This document shows positions 51,242 to 63,900 of a DNA stretch of 64,000 nt, piece by piece. The notes under the pieces are model-generated. The model ran no database searches and was not told the DNA's origin. It worked only from the letters and a program-made list of their open reading frames with translations. Each line of letters starts with the position of its first letter. The stretch's first letter is position 1. Position numbers and translations under genes: made by a program. The stretch is from Piper betle. Taxonomy: Eukaryota; Streptophyta; Magnoliopsida; Piperales; Piperaceae. Where the stretch lies: positions 1 through 64,000 of the forward strand of contig JAURVB010010412.1 in NCBI GenBank assembly GCA_033002965.1, in the 5' to 3' direction.

Positions 51242-51774
51242 TATTGGGATTAACCAAAATCCTCATTTCAACATGCAATTGATGAAAAGTACCAATAGAA
51301 AGAGATACACAACCAACCTAAAAAACACTTTCCAAAATGGACATAACCAATTTTACGTGTAAACTCCAAATTAGGGGAAACCATGGGGCAAACGCCTAAG
51401 ATCAAATTCATTATATCACAGCTTGATATAAAAAATATCTACATGAGAATAAACTTCCCAATATAAATTTATTATTGTTTCTACAAAATTGTTATTGACC
51501 ACAAATAAAAAAAATAGCGAATAACGAATTAAGAACTTGACAAAGTTACCGTTGAGGATTACAAATGAATCTCAGCAAAATATTTACCTTTCTTGAATCC
51601 ACACAATTTTTCTTTCTCCTCTCGTGACCCTTTTTCTCCAAAATCCAAAACCAAAGAAGAAAAACGTCTGATGTTGCTTTTATTCTTTCACATAGAGCAA
51701 ATTTACAAAATCTTAGTTTTTGCCCAAAATAAGGTTACAATTTTATGTATTTACGGAGGAGGGACAACCCAACA
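51242..51774 (-). repeat. 5' LTR of copia copy 2 (533 bp)
   Basis: The plus strand runs TATTGGGATTAACC ... GGGACAACCCAACA. The inner edge has TA in place of the TG seen in copy 1. This LTR is the full-length reference for the other two LTRs in the window. Confidence 0.85.
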
Positions 51775-53206
51775 GGAGGCAGCGGCGCTCTTCTTGCAAG
51801 GGGAGCGGCTCCGGCAAAGGTCCTTGAGGGGCTTGGATGGCAGGGTCCACTTGATGGTCTTCGCCGGTGACATCTTTGACAACTTGGAAACCATCTTCTC
51901 TGGTAGGCGGTGCAGCGATAGTGATGGCAACGACGGCTAAGATCAGAAGATGGCTAAGACGGAGTTGGAATTGGGGTGAGAAGTTACTTAGGAGTTTGTT
52001 CCATGAATTTGAATGTAGGTTCGACACAACAGTCCTTAATTAGGTGTGGTGGCACTTCAAACCTATCAAGAAGGTGGTTATTTTATTTAATTATCAGTTA
52101 TTTTCGTTTTATTAATTATCCGATAATAAAGCAAAGATGGGAGGGTTAAAAAAATAATGTTCAATCGCATCCAAAATATTTTTTAGGGGAAAAGAATAGT
52201 GTAAAAAATTGTTGGTAGCTTAATTTTTGTTGGTTTACTTGAGGCATTAACTTTAGAATTCATTATTAAACACACAATTGGGAATGATTGACTTATTGAT
52301 GGAAAATATCATGTGTATCATGTTTGACAGAATTTAATATAAAACTAGATTGATTCCAATGTTATTTCTAACAATTTGATTTAAAGTGTAAATTAATGAG
52401 TTTAATTTATATTTTTAAAAGTAGTTAACTAAAATTGAATATTTGTAATTCATTCTCAATAATAAAATGAATTTTAACTTAATAAATATTGGATGTGAGA
52501 ATAAATTGGAGTTATCACACTAGGCCACCATCATTTTGCGAATTCAAAATATAGTCCCCAAACATTAAATGACAGTTTTGAAAGATTTTGTTTTTTTATT
52601 TTAAAAAACAACTACAAATTTTTGCATGCCTTTGAAAATGCGGAACAAGCGTGTATGATGCGAGTAATGACAAAAATATAAGACATTGATTCCTTCTCTA
52701 GCATTACCTCATTTCCAGGACTCAATTTTTGCATGAAAAATAGGACAAAAAGATAAGAATAGAAGCGTGTACCATGTCAAACCCCTCTATATTTAAAGCA
52801 CTCAGGTTTCTTCGTCAGATTGTGTTTTAGTCTATGACCTTCTAATAATTACTTAATTTTAAATTGATAAATGGCTTCTCATGTGACATAAAAACCTCTT
52901 CGTATTTATTTTACAGCTTAAATTTATTATTACTATACATTGATAATATGTAAAATTAAATTATATAGAATATGGTTTACTTATCATTAAATTTTATTTA
53001 TTTATTTTAAATAAAAATAATATTATTTAAAAACAATGATACATAGAAAAATCAAAATAACATTTTATCTTATGTTCAAAATAATATATAATTTTTAATT
53101 AAATCCGTATTTATAAGTTAAAATAGAAATCCGTATTAATATCATTTATTTTAGAATATCATTTCATGGTTCTTCTCACAATAAATAATACTAAATAAAT
53201 AAATAA
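51775..53206. repeat. segmental duplication, copy A (right part)
   Basis: This stretch is highly similar to 57447-59083, from the phosphatase 5' exon (CTCTTCTTGCAAGGGGAGCG) through AT-rich DNA to the shared AATAATACTAAATAAATAAA near 53206 and 59083. With 46800-46869 it forms one block interrupted by copia copy 2. Small indels separate the copies, including a 30-bp segment only here (near 52282-52310) and a segment of about 230 bp only in copy B. Confidence 0.9.
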
Positions 53207-53835
53207 AAATTATAAATAAAATAGATATTTTTGAGCCTACCAAATAAATACAGCATAGTTCATATAATACCGCAACGTGAGTGCAATTGAAAAAGTTACG
53301 AAAGGATGTAATTGTGAAAATTCTCACGAACGTGGATGTCTCTAGGTGGCCACTGAATATTCACACGCACAATTTTCACTTTACCAATTATCAGGCAAAA
53401 TGATTATTCTCTTTTTTCGTTTTTTAAATCAACATGATGATGTTATTGGTTTCAAAAACAACATTATTAATAACTAAATGAGAATAACAGTTTAAACTTT
53501 TGAGACTTAGATGGTTTTAAAAAAACGTTTTGAAACTTGGATACTGCCAATGAAGTTGTAGCCCCCTTTGAGTTGTGTATAGAACAATTATTATACCACG
53601 GTAAGTTAAATTTCTTATCTTTAAAGCAAATTATTAGAAAATGACACCACATTTCTAGTACATCAAAAATGTTGCCCAAATTTTCCACAGTAAATGATCA
53701 TTTTCCCCTAGTTCATCAAGTAAACAATCTTTAATGTCACAATAAAAATGACTCCACTTCATTGATAAGGAGCAACGGCAGCACAAAAATTGGCATCGGG
53801 CGGGGTTGTGAGCATGGTGATCCAGGCCCAGATGA
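53207..53835. other. 3' flank of the RPA12 gene
   Basis: AT-rich, no coding signal. It contains the likely 3' UTR of the minus-strand gene ending at 53836. Confidence 0.5.
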
Positions 53836-55530
53836 CTAAGTGTTAACGCTGAAATGGTGCTTGCATTTTGGACATTCATAGAAAACTGTTTGTCCTTCAT
53901 CTGCCGACCTCAGCTAGATCAATTCATCAAAAAGTTCTTTGTCTCAGAAGATACAAAAAGTGAGCGTACTTGCAAAGTAGAATAATCATAAGATGAGGAG
54001 TTCTTCACCTGTTTTGTATAATACTCAAGCTGGGGATTACGGCACCTTGGGCATTCTTCATTTACCTGTATATTCAGATAAGATACGAGCTATATCACAT
54101 TGAATCAAACGACAAAAATCAACTCCTTATAGGAGATTGAGCTTCATGCTAATAGCTTACCACTGCTCGTTGTACCCCCGCATCAATGGCAGCTGTTTTA
54201 TCATTTTGAACAAGTGGTTCCATGTGTAGCTCCCTACATATATCCTGAATGGAAATTTTGACAAAACCACATGCTCATGAGGAAAAGGAAAAAAATGTCA
54301 CAACGTATGCGAACTCGGTTAAGAAATTCTTATTCATATCGTATGGTTATTAGTATCTAACCAGCCACAAAATATAAATGGACTGAAATAGGTCAAGATG
54401 ATACAGCAGATTGCTTTAAGACTACTTGATTATTTATAGAAGACATAGATGATAAGGATGATAAAGACAATAACGTTGATTATTACCCTATGATCAAATG
54501 ATGATTTCCACATGAATGTACCTACATCCATTACCTAAATTAATATTCATGCAAAATGCATACATGCTTACAGTATATCACTATTTGAGCCCAAATTAAA
54601 GGCCAAATATCTATAACATAGCCGTTTTCGTCATGCATCGCACTCATAAACAACTTAATATCAGTAAGGATATCATAAATTTTATAATGCTCAATCAAAG
54701 TCTGCTCCTCCAATATTTGCCATATATGAATGTTATAAATTTTCATGAATTTCAAAGTTTACCACACAATTACAGATAAGATAAGTGTCTAGCAATAATC
54801 ATATCCAAATACTTTCATTTGACACGAACACATTACAATGGAATCATAAAGATCAATTTCAGTAAAAACCAAACCATCAAAATCATGTTTGCAAGTTAGC
54901 TAAAGGATGCTGTTGGAGTTTGGAACACGACCGTATCATTGAAAGTTGCACATTTTCCTTTGACAGAAAGATCTCCCAACTAAAATTCTAACAAATAGCA
55001 CAGTACAAAATATACAATAACAGCAGATAGCATCATACCTCAGCAGTGATCATGTACCTTATCTCCTTATTGAGAAGATCTGATCAAAACGCATTCCCAC
55101 TGAAAGTTATTATTTGTGTATATCACCAACAATAAAATAGATCAAGGGCATCATCTAAATAAGGACATATCAGGAGAGCGTAAAGAAAATCACTTCCATT
55201 AAAAAAAAAAATTGTAACATGCTCAAACATATCAAGATTTTTTTTGAGTTTTACACAAAAAAATAAAAAAGTCATAATACCTTGTTTGGCTCATGAATTA
55301 CACAAAATTGTTCCACCCCTCAATATCAAACTTCAAAGAGGCGCTATAAGAAAAGAAGGAACAAATACTGCACCTTTGGCAGGTCGTTTGAAGCCACACA
55401 AGGGGCAACAAGCGAGCTTGGCCGAGTCAAGGCACATCAAAGACCCACAGAGTTTGCAGAAGAGAAGAGATTCATCCAACGGCCCAGCTTTGTTATTGAA
55501 AATCTTCTTAGCAGCAGAAGACAACGCCAT
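53836..55530 (-). CDS. RPA12: RNA polymerase I subunit RPA12 (138 aa)
   Basis: RPA12 is the small zinc-ribbon subunit of the nucleolar polymerase that makes rRNA; its C-terminal ribbon reaches the active site for RNA cleavage. Five minus-strand exons (55374-55530, 55039-55079, 54161-54244, 54009-54065, 53836-53913) join at GT..AG in matching phase, 417 nt. The N-terminal ribbon has CKLCGSLMCLDS and CCPLCGFKRP. The middle is EIRYMITAEDICREL. The C-terminal TFIIS-like ribbon has CPRCRNPQLEYYTKQ, then LRSADEGQTVFYECPKCKHH, with the acidic DE pair of the cleavage hairpin intact. The protein is longer at the N-terminus than some relatives by about 15 residues (MALSSAAKKIFNNKAG). The frame is clean and the gene looks functional. 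Confidence 0.92.
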
Positions 55531-57225
55531 TGCTCACCTCTCCCACCTCCCACTCCCTACTTCTGACCCTCACTACAAAACTATGCGACCAAAATCATAA
55601 ATTTACACTTTTTACATGCCAAGACCAATCACTACAAAGTAAAAATCTACAGTGTTAAGTAACTGGCCAAAAACAATGTAAAGATGGCAATATCGCAATT
55701 CATCACTGCTGGGCGTAGTTTTAGAAATACACCCAATATGGGGAGAATCCCAAATCCATGTTTATGTTTTCCTAAGATAAATAAACTAAAAAGGAATCCT
55801 AATTGAATAAGGATCTTACGAGAGTTTATGGCACGTTGTTGAGAGATTTCAGGCTCTCTTACGGTGCTTCTATGATGGAGACTTTGGGGGATTTAGGTTA
55901 TGAAAAACTAATTTATCTCCTAGTGATTGAAGTGGAAATAACCAGTGAAGTAACATTCAATCACATCGATTCAATACCCCAGCAAAGGTAAGTATACCTA
56001 CATCCTATTCAGTTTACATTGGCATCAAGAGCCAAAATTTGAATGTTCTTCATTATAGAAGAACTTAAGTTTATAAGAAGATGATACTCAGTAAAAAATA
56101 TATCATTATCTGGTTTTTTTAATTATCACATGTCCATTATATTTTGATTTTTTTATTCCTATTAAATTAATCCTAATTAATTGAACAAGTTTTGATAAAC
56201 ACGTGGTTTAAGGATTAATTTAAAACAAATCCAATAGTTTTACACGACTAAAACCCCCACGGCCGATGACTCTCCTAGTTCGGATCAGGGATCCGACTTC
56301 CGGCCACTCCCGATTTTTTTGCCGGAGACTAAAAACAAACTGAAACAACAATTAAAGTTGGGATTTTTACCTCTCAATTTGGCCGGAGAAGAAGATGGCG
56401 AGAACTCCTCAGGAGTCAGGACCTCTCCAATCGATCGACAAAGCTCGCCGGAGTCGCGGCGGCTGAAGCGGGACTCCACGCCTCTAATTTCCGATTTGGG
56501 GCAAAGGTCTTTCTTAGCCCCGACCCAATTAATGGGTCTAAACAGGTCGTGCCATTTGAATGGCCGAGTAAGAAAACAATTATGACCGTCACCATTTGTA
56601 GTGTTCATGAAAGTTGACCGTTTTAGAACTGTTTGCTTCCGACCGAGTCCGTGCCGGTCTGATGGTCTTTCTAATCAGTTCGCCCATTAAGTCCGTTTAG
56701 ATTTTAATTTGGTCGACCATGCGAATATATTCAATATTTCTCCCACGAATCGGACCTATGTAACGGGTAGCATTGAACCGACTAATATTTGACTTGGATT
56801 AAATACGTAGTATAGACATATTTTTTTATAGTCTCGTTAATAATAATTGGTCTTTTCAGAATCCTACACCATTTTGAATCAATTATTTTATTGGGTTTAT
56901 TTTTTAAAGCGGTTAACACTGATTTATTTTAGGCTAAACGTGCATTTAATTTTTTTAATTTTGCATGCTCGACCATAATTGGTCAGTGAGAGCTTTGATC
57001 AGAGATTATTAAGTTGATTCATCTTAGCTAGTAATTGCATAAATTTTATTTGGATAAATAGTATCAATTTTGTGAGTTAAGTATTTTGATTTTGAGCTCG
57101 ATCAATATTCGATACACGCAACATAAATAATTTTATGTTATCCTAATAGTTAATTTAATGAAATGATTATTGTATTAGTGATAATTGCACACTTAATTAT
57201 CTCTAAAAGCTCACATTTGGCAAAA
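55531..57225. other. intergenic DNA
   Basis: RPA12 promoter followed by spacer. A minus-strand frame at 56285-56608 and its complement (GC-richer island, 56260-56590) resemble no known protein. The block has the look of decayed transposon or LTR sequence, unproven. The remainder is AT-rich. Confidence 0.4.
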
Positions 57226-57269
57226 CTAAAATAATTTTTTAAAATTAATTTGAATATAGGATGAAATTA

Positions 57270-57567
57270 TCCATGGGTGAAGACGGTGAGAGGAAGGCGC
57301 GGAGGACAGCGGTGGACCGCCCTTTTCGAGAAGGTGGTAGCCAAAGAGCTTGCGGCGGTAGTGGATGGGGGTGTTGACATGAACGAATTTGGTGAAGAGC
57401 TTGACGAGGCGGCACTGGCAGGAGTCGATCGTCAAGAGGATGACGGAGGTGGCAGCATCGCTCTTCTTGCAAGGGGAGCGGCTCCGGCGAAGGCCCTTGA
57501 GGGGCTCGGATGGCAGAGCCCTCTTGTTGCTATTCGCTGGTGACCTCTTCGACAACTTGGAAACCAT
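57270..57567 (-). pseudogene. SCP1-like phosphatase 5' fragment (copy B)
   Basis: The minus strand begins MVSKLSKRSPANSNKR and runs through SRSPCKKSDAATSVILL, IDSCQCRLVKLFTKFVHVNTP and RRKLFGYHLLEKG. It then leaves the family at about 57280, before any phosphatase motif. It is the uninterrupted paralogue of the split pseudogene at 46398-51894 and retains more of the N-terminal exon. No catalytic part lies downstream, so it is a truncated gene fragment. Confidence 0.8.
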
Positions 57568-59083
57568 CCTCTTCTCTTCTCCGGTTGGCGGCAGCGGCTG
57601 AGATCAAGGACGGCTAAGACTGAGTTGGAAGTGGGGTAAGAAGTTACTAAGGAGTTTGTTTCGTGAATTTGAATGTAGGTTCAGCACAGTGGTCCTGTAA
57701 TTAGGCGCGGTGGTGCTCTGAACCTCTCAAGAAGGTGGTTATTTCATTTAATTATCATTTATGTTCATTTTGTTAATTATCTGATAATAAAGTAAAGATG
57801 GGAGGGTTAACAAAATAACGTTCAATTGCATCCAAAATATTTTTTAGGGAAAAATAATGTAAAAAATTGTTGGTAGCTTAATTTTTGTTGGTTTACTAGA
57901 GGCATTAACTTTAGAATTCATTATTAAACACACAATTGGGATCATGTGTATCATGTTTGAAAGTTTTTTATTAATCAAGACCACGATAATATTTTTTTTA
58001 TCAATAACATAGTATTAGAAATAATATTAAGTTAAGATTATTGTAATCTATCTACCTTAAAAAATTGTCTTAAAATTTCTATATTTGGCGTATAACCCTG
58101 TCTTATTTAAGTCAGGGGCAAATAACCTACCCTATGTCCCTAGTCTAGTCTCCCAAACCAAACAGCCGACCATCTTCCCTAGTCCAACCTCTAATTTAAT
58201 ACGAAACTAGATTAATTTCGATGTTATTTGTAACGGTTCGATTTAAAGTACAAATTAATGAGTCTAAAATATTATTTTAAAAGTAGTTAACTGAAGTTAA
58301 ATATTTATAATTTATTTTTAATAATAAAATAAATTTTAACTCAATAAATATTATATGTGAGACTAAATTGAAGTCATCACACTGGTCGTCACTATTTTAC
58401 GAATTCAAAATGTAGTCCTCGAACCTTAAATGACGGTTCTAAGAGGTTTTGTTTTTTTATTTAAAAAAAAACTACAAGGTTTTGCATGTCTCTGTAAATG
58501 CCGGACAAGCGTGTATGATGCGAGTGATGACAAAAATATAAGACATTGATCCCTTTTCTCGCATTACCTCATTTTCAAGACTCAAATTTTGCATGAAAAA
58601 TAGGACAAAACGATAAGAATAGAAGCGTGTACCGTGCCAAACCCCTCTATATTTAAAGGACTCAAGTTTCTTTGAAAGATTGTGTTTTAGTCTATGACCT
58701 ACTAATATGTACTTAATTTTAAATTGATAAATGGTTTCTAATGTGATAGAAAACTTCTTTGTATTTATTTTACAACTTAAATTTATTATTATTATGCATT
58801 GATAATATGTAAAATTAAATTATATAGAATATGGTTTACTTATCATTAAATTTTATTTATTTATTTTAAATAAAAATAATATTATTTAAAAACAATGATA
58901 CATAGAAAAATCAAAATAACATTTGATCTTATGTTAAAAATAAATATAATTTTTAATTAAATCCGTATTTATAAGTTAAAAAATTTCACTTTTGAGTAGA
59001 AATCCGTATTAATATCATTTATTTTAGAATAACATTTCATGGTTCTTCTTACAATAAATAATACTAAATAAATAAAAAGTAAA
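57367..59083. repeat. segmental duplication, copy B
   Basis: This aligns with 46800-46869 plus 51775-53206. The shared sequence includes the phosphatase exon and long AT-rich DNA outside any gene, so the unit was copied as DNA. Copy B alone has a segment of about 230 bp at 57963-58190. Copy A has the copia element. No terminal inverted repeats or target duplications were evident at the block ends. Confidence 0.9.
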
Positions 59084-60980
59084 CCATACAATAATATTAT
59101 ACATGGGTTCTTCTTGCACAAGCACTACAAAATATCCTATCCATACAAGTAAGCGTTCTTATAAAAGTAAGCGTTTCAACCAATGAAAATATAGTGAAAC
59201 AAAATATAATAAGTTATTTCATTATCTCTCCCTCTAATTAGAATTTATCAACAAAACCGAAGTTTATCATATCCTCATTCTACTTACGGTTTATTTGCAA
59301 AATCAAAGTTTCAGGCCACACCATTAAATATCGATAAATTTAATGGCAGGTTATATGATAAAGCGTTTCTCGAGGGCCTCTGTGGGGTCTTCCTGTAGCA
59401 AATTAGCAATCACTATCTCTGAATTGTAGTCTTTTGATTTTTCCTGAACCCAAGGTTGACAGATGCATATGCAGTAAATTTTTATGTGGGGATTCCGCGT
59501 TGGAAGTCTCTATCAGTCCCCACACCTGATCGACTCTAATATATTATTGTACCACCTTTTTTAAAAAAAAAATTTATAAAGAGACCCACCTTTTAGTTTT
59601 ACCACAGTTCCACCTACAAATTGCTCCATGCATACAGGGTGCTGCTGGAGCTCGTAGCTTTGGGACACCGGTGCAACGAGGGTGACCTACTTAAGTTAGT
59701 GCAAGATATGTATAAGATATAAGGTTCACCTGACTAGGTACTTTGTTTAGTTTAGCACAAAGCAAGCAAAAATAGATGTAAATAACAAAAACAAGAAGCC
59801 CGTATAAACCATGAAGAACATGCATGTTCCATTTTTACGTCAACAAACTAGAGCCTTGGCCTTTTTAAAAAAAAAATTTATAACGCTCACAGATTTGGAA
59901 CATGTAATGCGGACTATTCTTGTGTGATAATTTTTTATCCCAAGGCTTATGATAATGCGACAATGTTTTTCCCCCTCCAAACTTATGTGATTTGATGTAA
60001 CATTCCCGACCAAATATTAATTACGGCTTAGAAAATCATCGACAACCCATTTTGTTCATTTTTTTCCTGTTTACTTTGCTTCATAAGAGTCAATGGACAA
60101 TCTGGAAAAATAAAATGTTATGTCATTGTCATATATATCGAGATTGCGTCTTCACTGGAAGTTCAGGAAATTATGACCAATGAAATTATTGATGCAACTA
60201 TTTTTTTTCTCACAAGATAATGCAACTTGATCATTTGCAAACCGAATTATAAATACAAAGAAAATTTTAGCAACTTGGAAGTGAATGAAATTTATTGGCA
60301 GACATGAGCTACTACGACCGGCGCTAGAACTTGCCATTTGTTCACCTCGTGGAGCCATGAACATTCAATTGCGCTGTTTTCAGTTTTATAATACTGGTTA
60401 AGACGTCGTCATCAGCGACCAGTAGCTACGATGTTTTTTATTTTTTTCATACGTAAATTGGAAGATATCGACGAAAGGTAAGCCCCCTTCGTTTGGCGTT
60501 GATATGCAGTCATTGTTGATCTTAGCTTGTACCAAGCAGGTAGTTGTAGACATTGTACTTGTCAAAGAGACCAGTTGTATCTCGTGCAGAAGAAACGATT
60601 TTTATGTATGTATGTATGTACAGGGCAAAGCTTTCAGACGAGGTAAACAATGACATTTGCAGGGTTTAACGTTTTAGTGCTTGCTCATTGTTTGTATTAT
60701 TTCCCCGTAGATTTGTACTAATGTACCCAATAAACGCTGCTAGTAGCTGGCCTTTTTGGATTCCTGTAGTACTCTCCGCGTCTCATCATCTGTATTATGT
60801 ATAGTATGTGTGCAAAATAGTTAGTAAATTCATCGTAGTCTAAGTCAACCCTGTTTATTTGACTAATTTCTTTTTATAACCGAGGTGACAAGTGTTTCTT
60901 CTTCTTCTTTTCTGGTGCCAAGCTGTTAATGGAACTCGTATTTTGGGCCTCAAGTTCACGCGATAAGTATGAGTATAACC
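59084..60980. other. intergenic DNA and LRR kinase promoter
   Basis: AT-rich; a TATG microsatellite lies near 60604-60621. A minus-strand 70-codon frame (60152-60364) resembles nothing known. The leader of the receptor kinase is likely within about 60700-60980. Confidence 0.5.
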
Positions 60981-63900
60981 ATGAGAAGCTTTCTAGACAT
61001 GGCCTTCTCAGTCCTGACAATGCTGTGCATCGTTCCACTAGAAACAGATGCGGCCAACCTTTCTTTTGATGAACGTAAGTATGCAGCTTCTAAATTTTCT
61101 CTTTCACTTAAAATTTCTCAACATTTTAAGGGATGAAAACATATATTCGATGTATACCTAGTAGTTTGGTTACAACCTTTAGCAGGAATAAGCAGTTTTC
61201 GGCAACACTAATGGAATCTCTTTGAAATTTTTTCTTTCACTTAAAATTTCTCTTCAATGTAAGTGATGAAAACATATATTCGATGTGTACCTAGTAGTTT
61301 GGTTACAACCTTTGTCAGGAAAAACATTTTTCAGCAACACTGATTAAATCTCTTTGAAATATTGGGGCAGGGAAGGCTTTGATGATGATAGGGAGGAGAC
61401 TGGGGCATAGAGGATGGAATTTCAGTGTGGATCCATGCTCTGGGGACCAGGGGTGGGTGCGGTCAAGGGAAAAAGATTCTGAGAATGCTGTAAATTGCAG
61501 CTGCAACATTGGAGACGATGGTGTATGTCATGTAACAAGCATGTGAGTACTTGAACAGCATAGCTCACTGTGGATATGCATATTTCTCTCCACTTGTTCA
61601 TCGAAAACTTTCGTTGTATATCAAACTCAACTTTCGTTGTATGGAGAAGTAGATACTTTTGTATAAAGTTTAGAGTGATGATAAAGATTATATTTCACAG
61701 AATGAGTCCATGTTTCTCATAAGGAACCTTGTTTAAAACATAATCCATCATGGAAATTTTGGATGGAGGTCACATGGATGGCTGTAGAGGCCACGTCCAT
61801 TAAAGATAGTAGATGGTTGGTGTCACAGGGGTCAATTTAATGGACGAGGTTTATGCAATCTTCTTCTTCTTCCACTAGATACTCAAAGGGTATTGGGGAC
61901 ATGGATCTTAAATTAAGATCCATGTGATTATAAATGGCAAAATTTTTAATGGCCGTATGCCTTCTTGATGCCAACCCTCCTTTTATACGCACTTGGGACT
62001 GGCAATGCACAAGCAGCAGGGTTGACAAGGTTTATGAAATCTTATAAAAAATTTATAATGGTCAAAATTTGGGTGAAGATCTTTCAAAAATAAATATGGG
62101 TGAAGAAGAACCATTTCACTTACATGTTTTTCACTTGTATAAACTCCACAGTGCCATCAAGGCTCAGAGTTTGACTGGATCTCTTCCATCAGAGCTTGCC
62201 CAACTACCTTTCCTCCAAACAATGTAATGAATGCTCAGCTCTTGTTCTTACTTTCCACTGCTACATTTAATTTTTTTGTGAAATTCTTGAAAATTGCGCT
62301 TTTATGTCCTTTTGCAGAGATCTTTCCCGCAACTTCATCAATGATTCAATCCCCAGAGACTGGTCATCATTGCCGTCAATTAAAAAAATGTAACTTTTTT
62401 TAATATCTTGAGTTGGTCGTGGTAAATAGAAACAAAATTGACATTGTTAAGCATCGATAATATTTGCTAATGCAGTGCTCTGGGCGGAAATCGATTGTCT
62501 GGGCCAATTCCAGGGGAACTTTTTAGCATTTCGTCACTTGAGGAATTGTGTGTGGTTTCTTCCATCCCACTCTTCTAGGTATCATTGTTTCTGTACTTAT
62601 TAGTTACAGATGTTTTAGGGTTCTTGAGGCAAATCGCCTATCAGGGAGCATCCCAAAACAGATAGGAAAGCTGGGCAAGCTGAAGAAACTGTATGCGTTC
62701 TTTTCTTTCTTCTTCAACAAAGCCTTTTCAAGTTTGCGGTTACCATTTCTTAGTTTCCATTTTACTGGGGGTGGGGTGAAAAGAGGATGGTAAAGAAAAG
62801 CACTTCCATTTCAGTGTCATTTCATCAAATAACTTTACCGGGGAGCTGCCAAAGGAGATAGGTGATCTCAAAAACTTGGAAGATTTGTAAGATTGCACTC
62901 ATTACCATTTCTACCACAATGCTTTTTCTAACATGATTAATGAAGAGAAAGCATCAACAGTGCCCTTCTTTTGATTAACATTAATTAAAATTTTAACTAT
63001 TTTTGGAAGGATATCAGGAGGATTAGTGATAATTTCTTTCAAGGGAAGGTACCTGATTTTATCCAAAACTTGAGTGCGTTGACAAGATTGTAAGTAACTT
63101 TTTTATTAAATTTCTTGCTTAGCAGTTGTACATTGTGATAATTTTATATTAAAATTTTTTAGGGAGATTGAAGCAACTGGTCTTGAAGGCCCAATTCCAC
63201 CTGGCATATCTAATCTTAAAAATCTAACAGTCCTGTAAGTGTCTCAGTCACCAGTTTTGCCGAGGGAGCAACCCCATTTTTTACGAGCTCTACTAATCAT
63301 TTTTGCATCAGTTGGTATTCTTGATCACTGGAGCAAATGGTACCATGTTTTCTGCTTTGCATTATCAAAATTTGATTTTTAGGTTTTATAAAGAATGAGT
63401 GTGTAGTATTTGAACAGTTCTATAAGAAAAGTGCGAGTTACTGGGGAAGATCAATTCTTCATTAAAAAAAAATTTAGTGTGACCCTAGTTTTGTATCATG
63501 CATACATGTGACTACTAGTTTGATCCAATTTCTTTTTAACCTTGGCTTGGCTTCGTTTATCTGCTGGCTTGCAGTTTGTTGTTTTAGCATGCAATCATTC
63601 TTGGAATTTTTACTAATAACCCAAACTTTAAGGCCGGAGTTGACAGATTGTGAGAGCAGTAAACATCTTCATGTGTGTGAAATAACTCGTTAGTTTTTTC
63701 CGATTCAAAACATGTTTTGCATCTTGGGTAAGCTTTTGAGTGACTTGGTTTTAACACTAGCTGTCCTAGCACGAAAATCAGAAACCAGTGTAAATTTCAT
63801 GTCTCCACTCTAATCTACAGTCCAAAATTATATTATCAAATAGCATGACTGTATCCTACAGCAGTTGTAACTTTTGATGACTTATATTGGTTGGCTAATG

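Larger units (their letters stand above)
46870..51774 (-). mobile_element. nearly full-length Ty1-copia retrotransposon, copy 2 (4.9 kb)
   Basis: On the minus strand the order is 5' LTR (51242-51774), primer binding site (51228-51239), gag, protease, integrase, reverse transcriptase, RNase H, polypurine tract (47130-47140) and 3' LTR (46870-47129). The gene order with integrase before reverse transcriptase is diagnostic of Ty1-copia. Stops and frame changes occur in every gene, and the catalytic YVDD box reads YVND. The element has inserted into the phosphatase pseudogene; the uninterrupted paralogue at 57420-57470 shows the pre-insertion arrangement. I could not define the target duplication because the LTR edges have small changes. 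Confidence 0.92.
46398..51894 (-). pseudogene. SCP1-like (HAD/FCP1-type) phosphatase pseudogene split by a copia insertion
   Basis: The 5' part is at 51775-51894 (MVSKLSKMSPAKTIKW ... SRSPCKKSAAAS) and the rest at 46398-46869 on the minus strand, with copia copy 2 between. The second part reads IDSCQRRLVKLFTKFVHVNTP, then jumps to KAYASLVLDRLDLKGPISHRL, a stop, KDLSELGWDLGRVVIVDDNP, and the C-terminal end PVAPFIDDPADVELERVMQF. These are the C-terminal phosphatase motifs of CTD small-phosphatase-like proteins. The middle, including the catalytic DLDET segment, is absent and a stop lies after ISHRL, so the gene was already or is now non-functional. A second copy of the 5' part lies at 57270-57567. 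Confidence 0.85.

Noticed and set aside
56285..56608. Frames of 88 and 107 codons on opposite strands
   Set aside because: Same GC-richer island read both ways, without conserved motifs.
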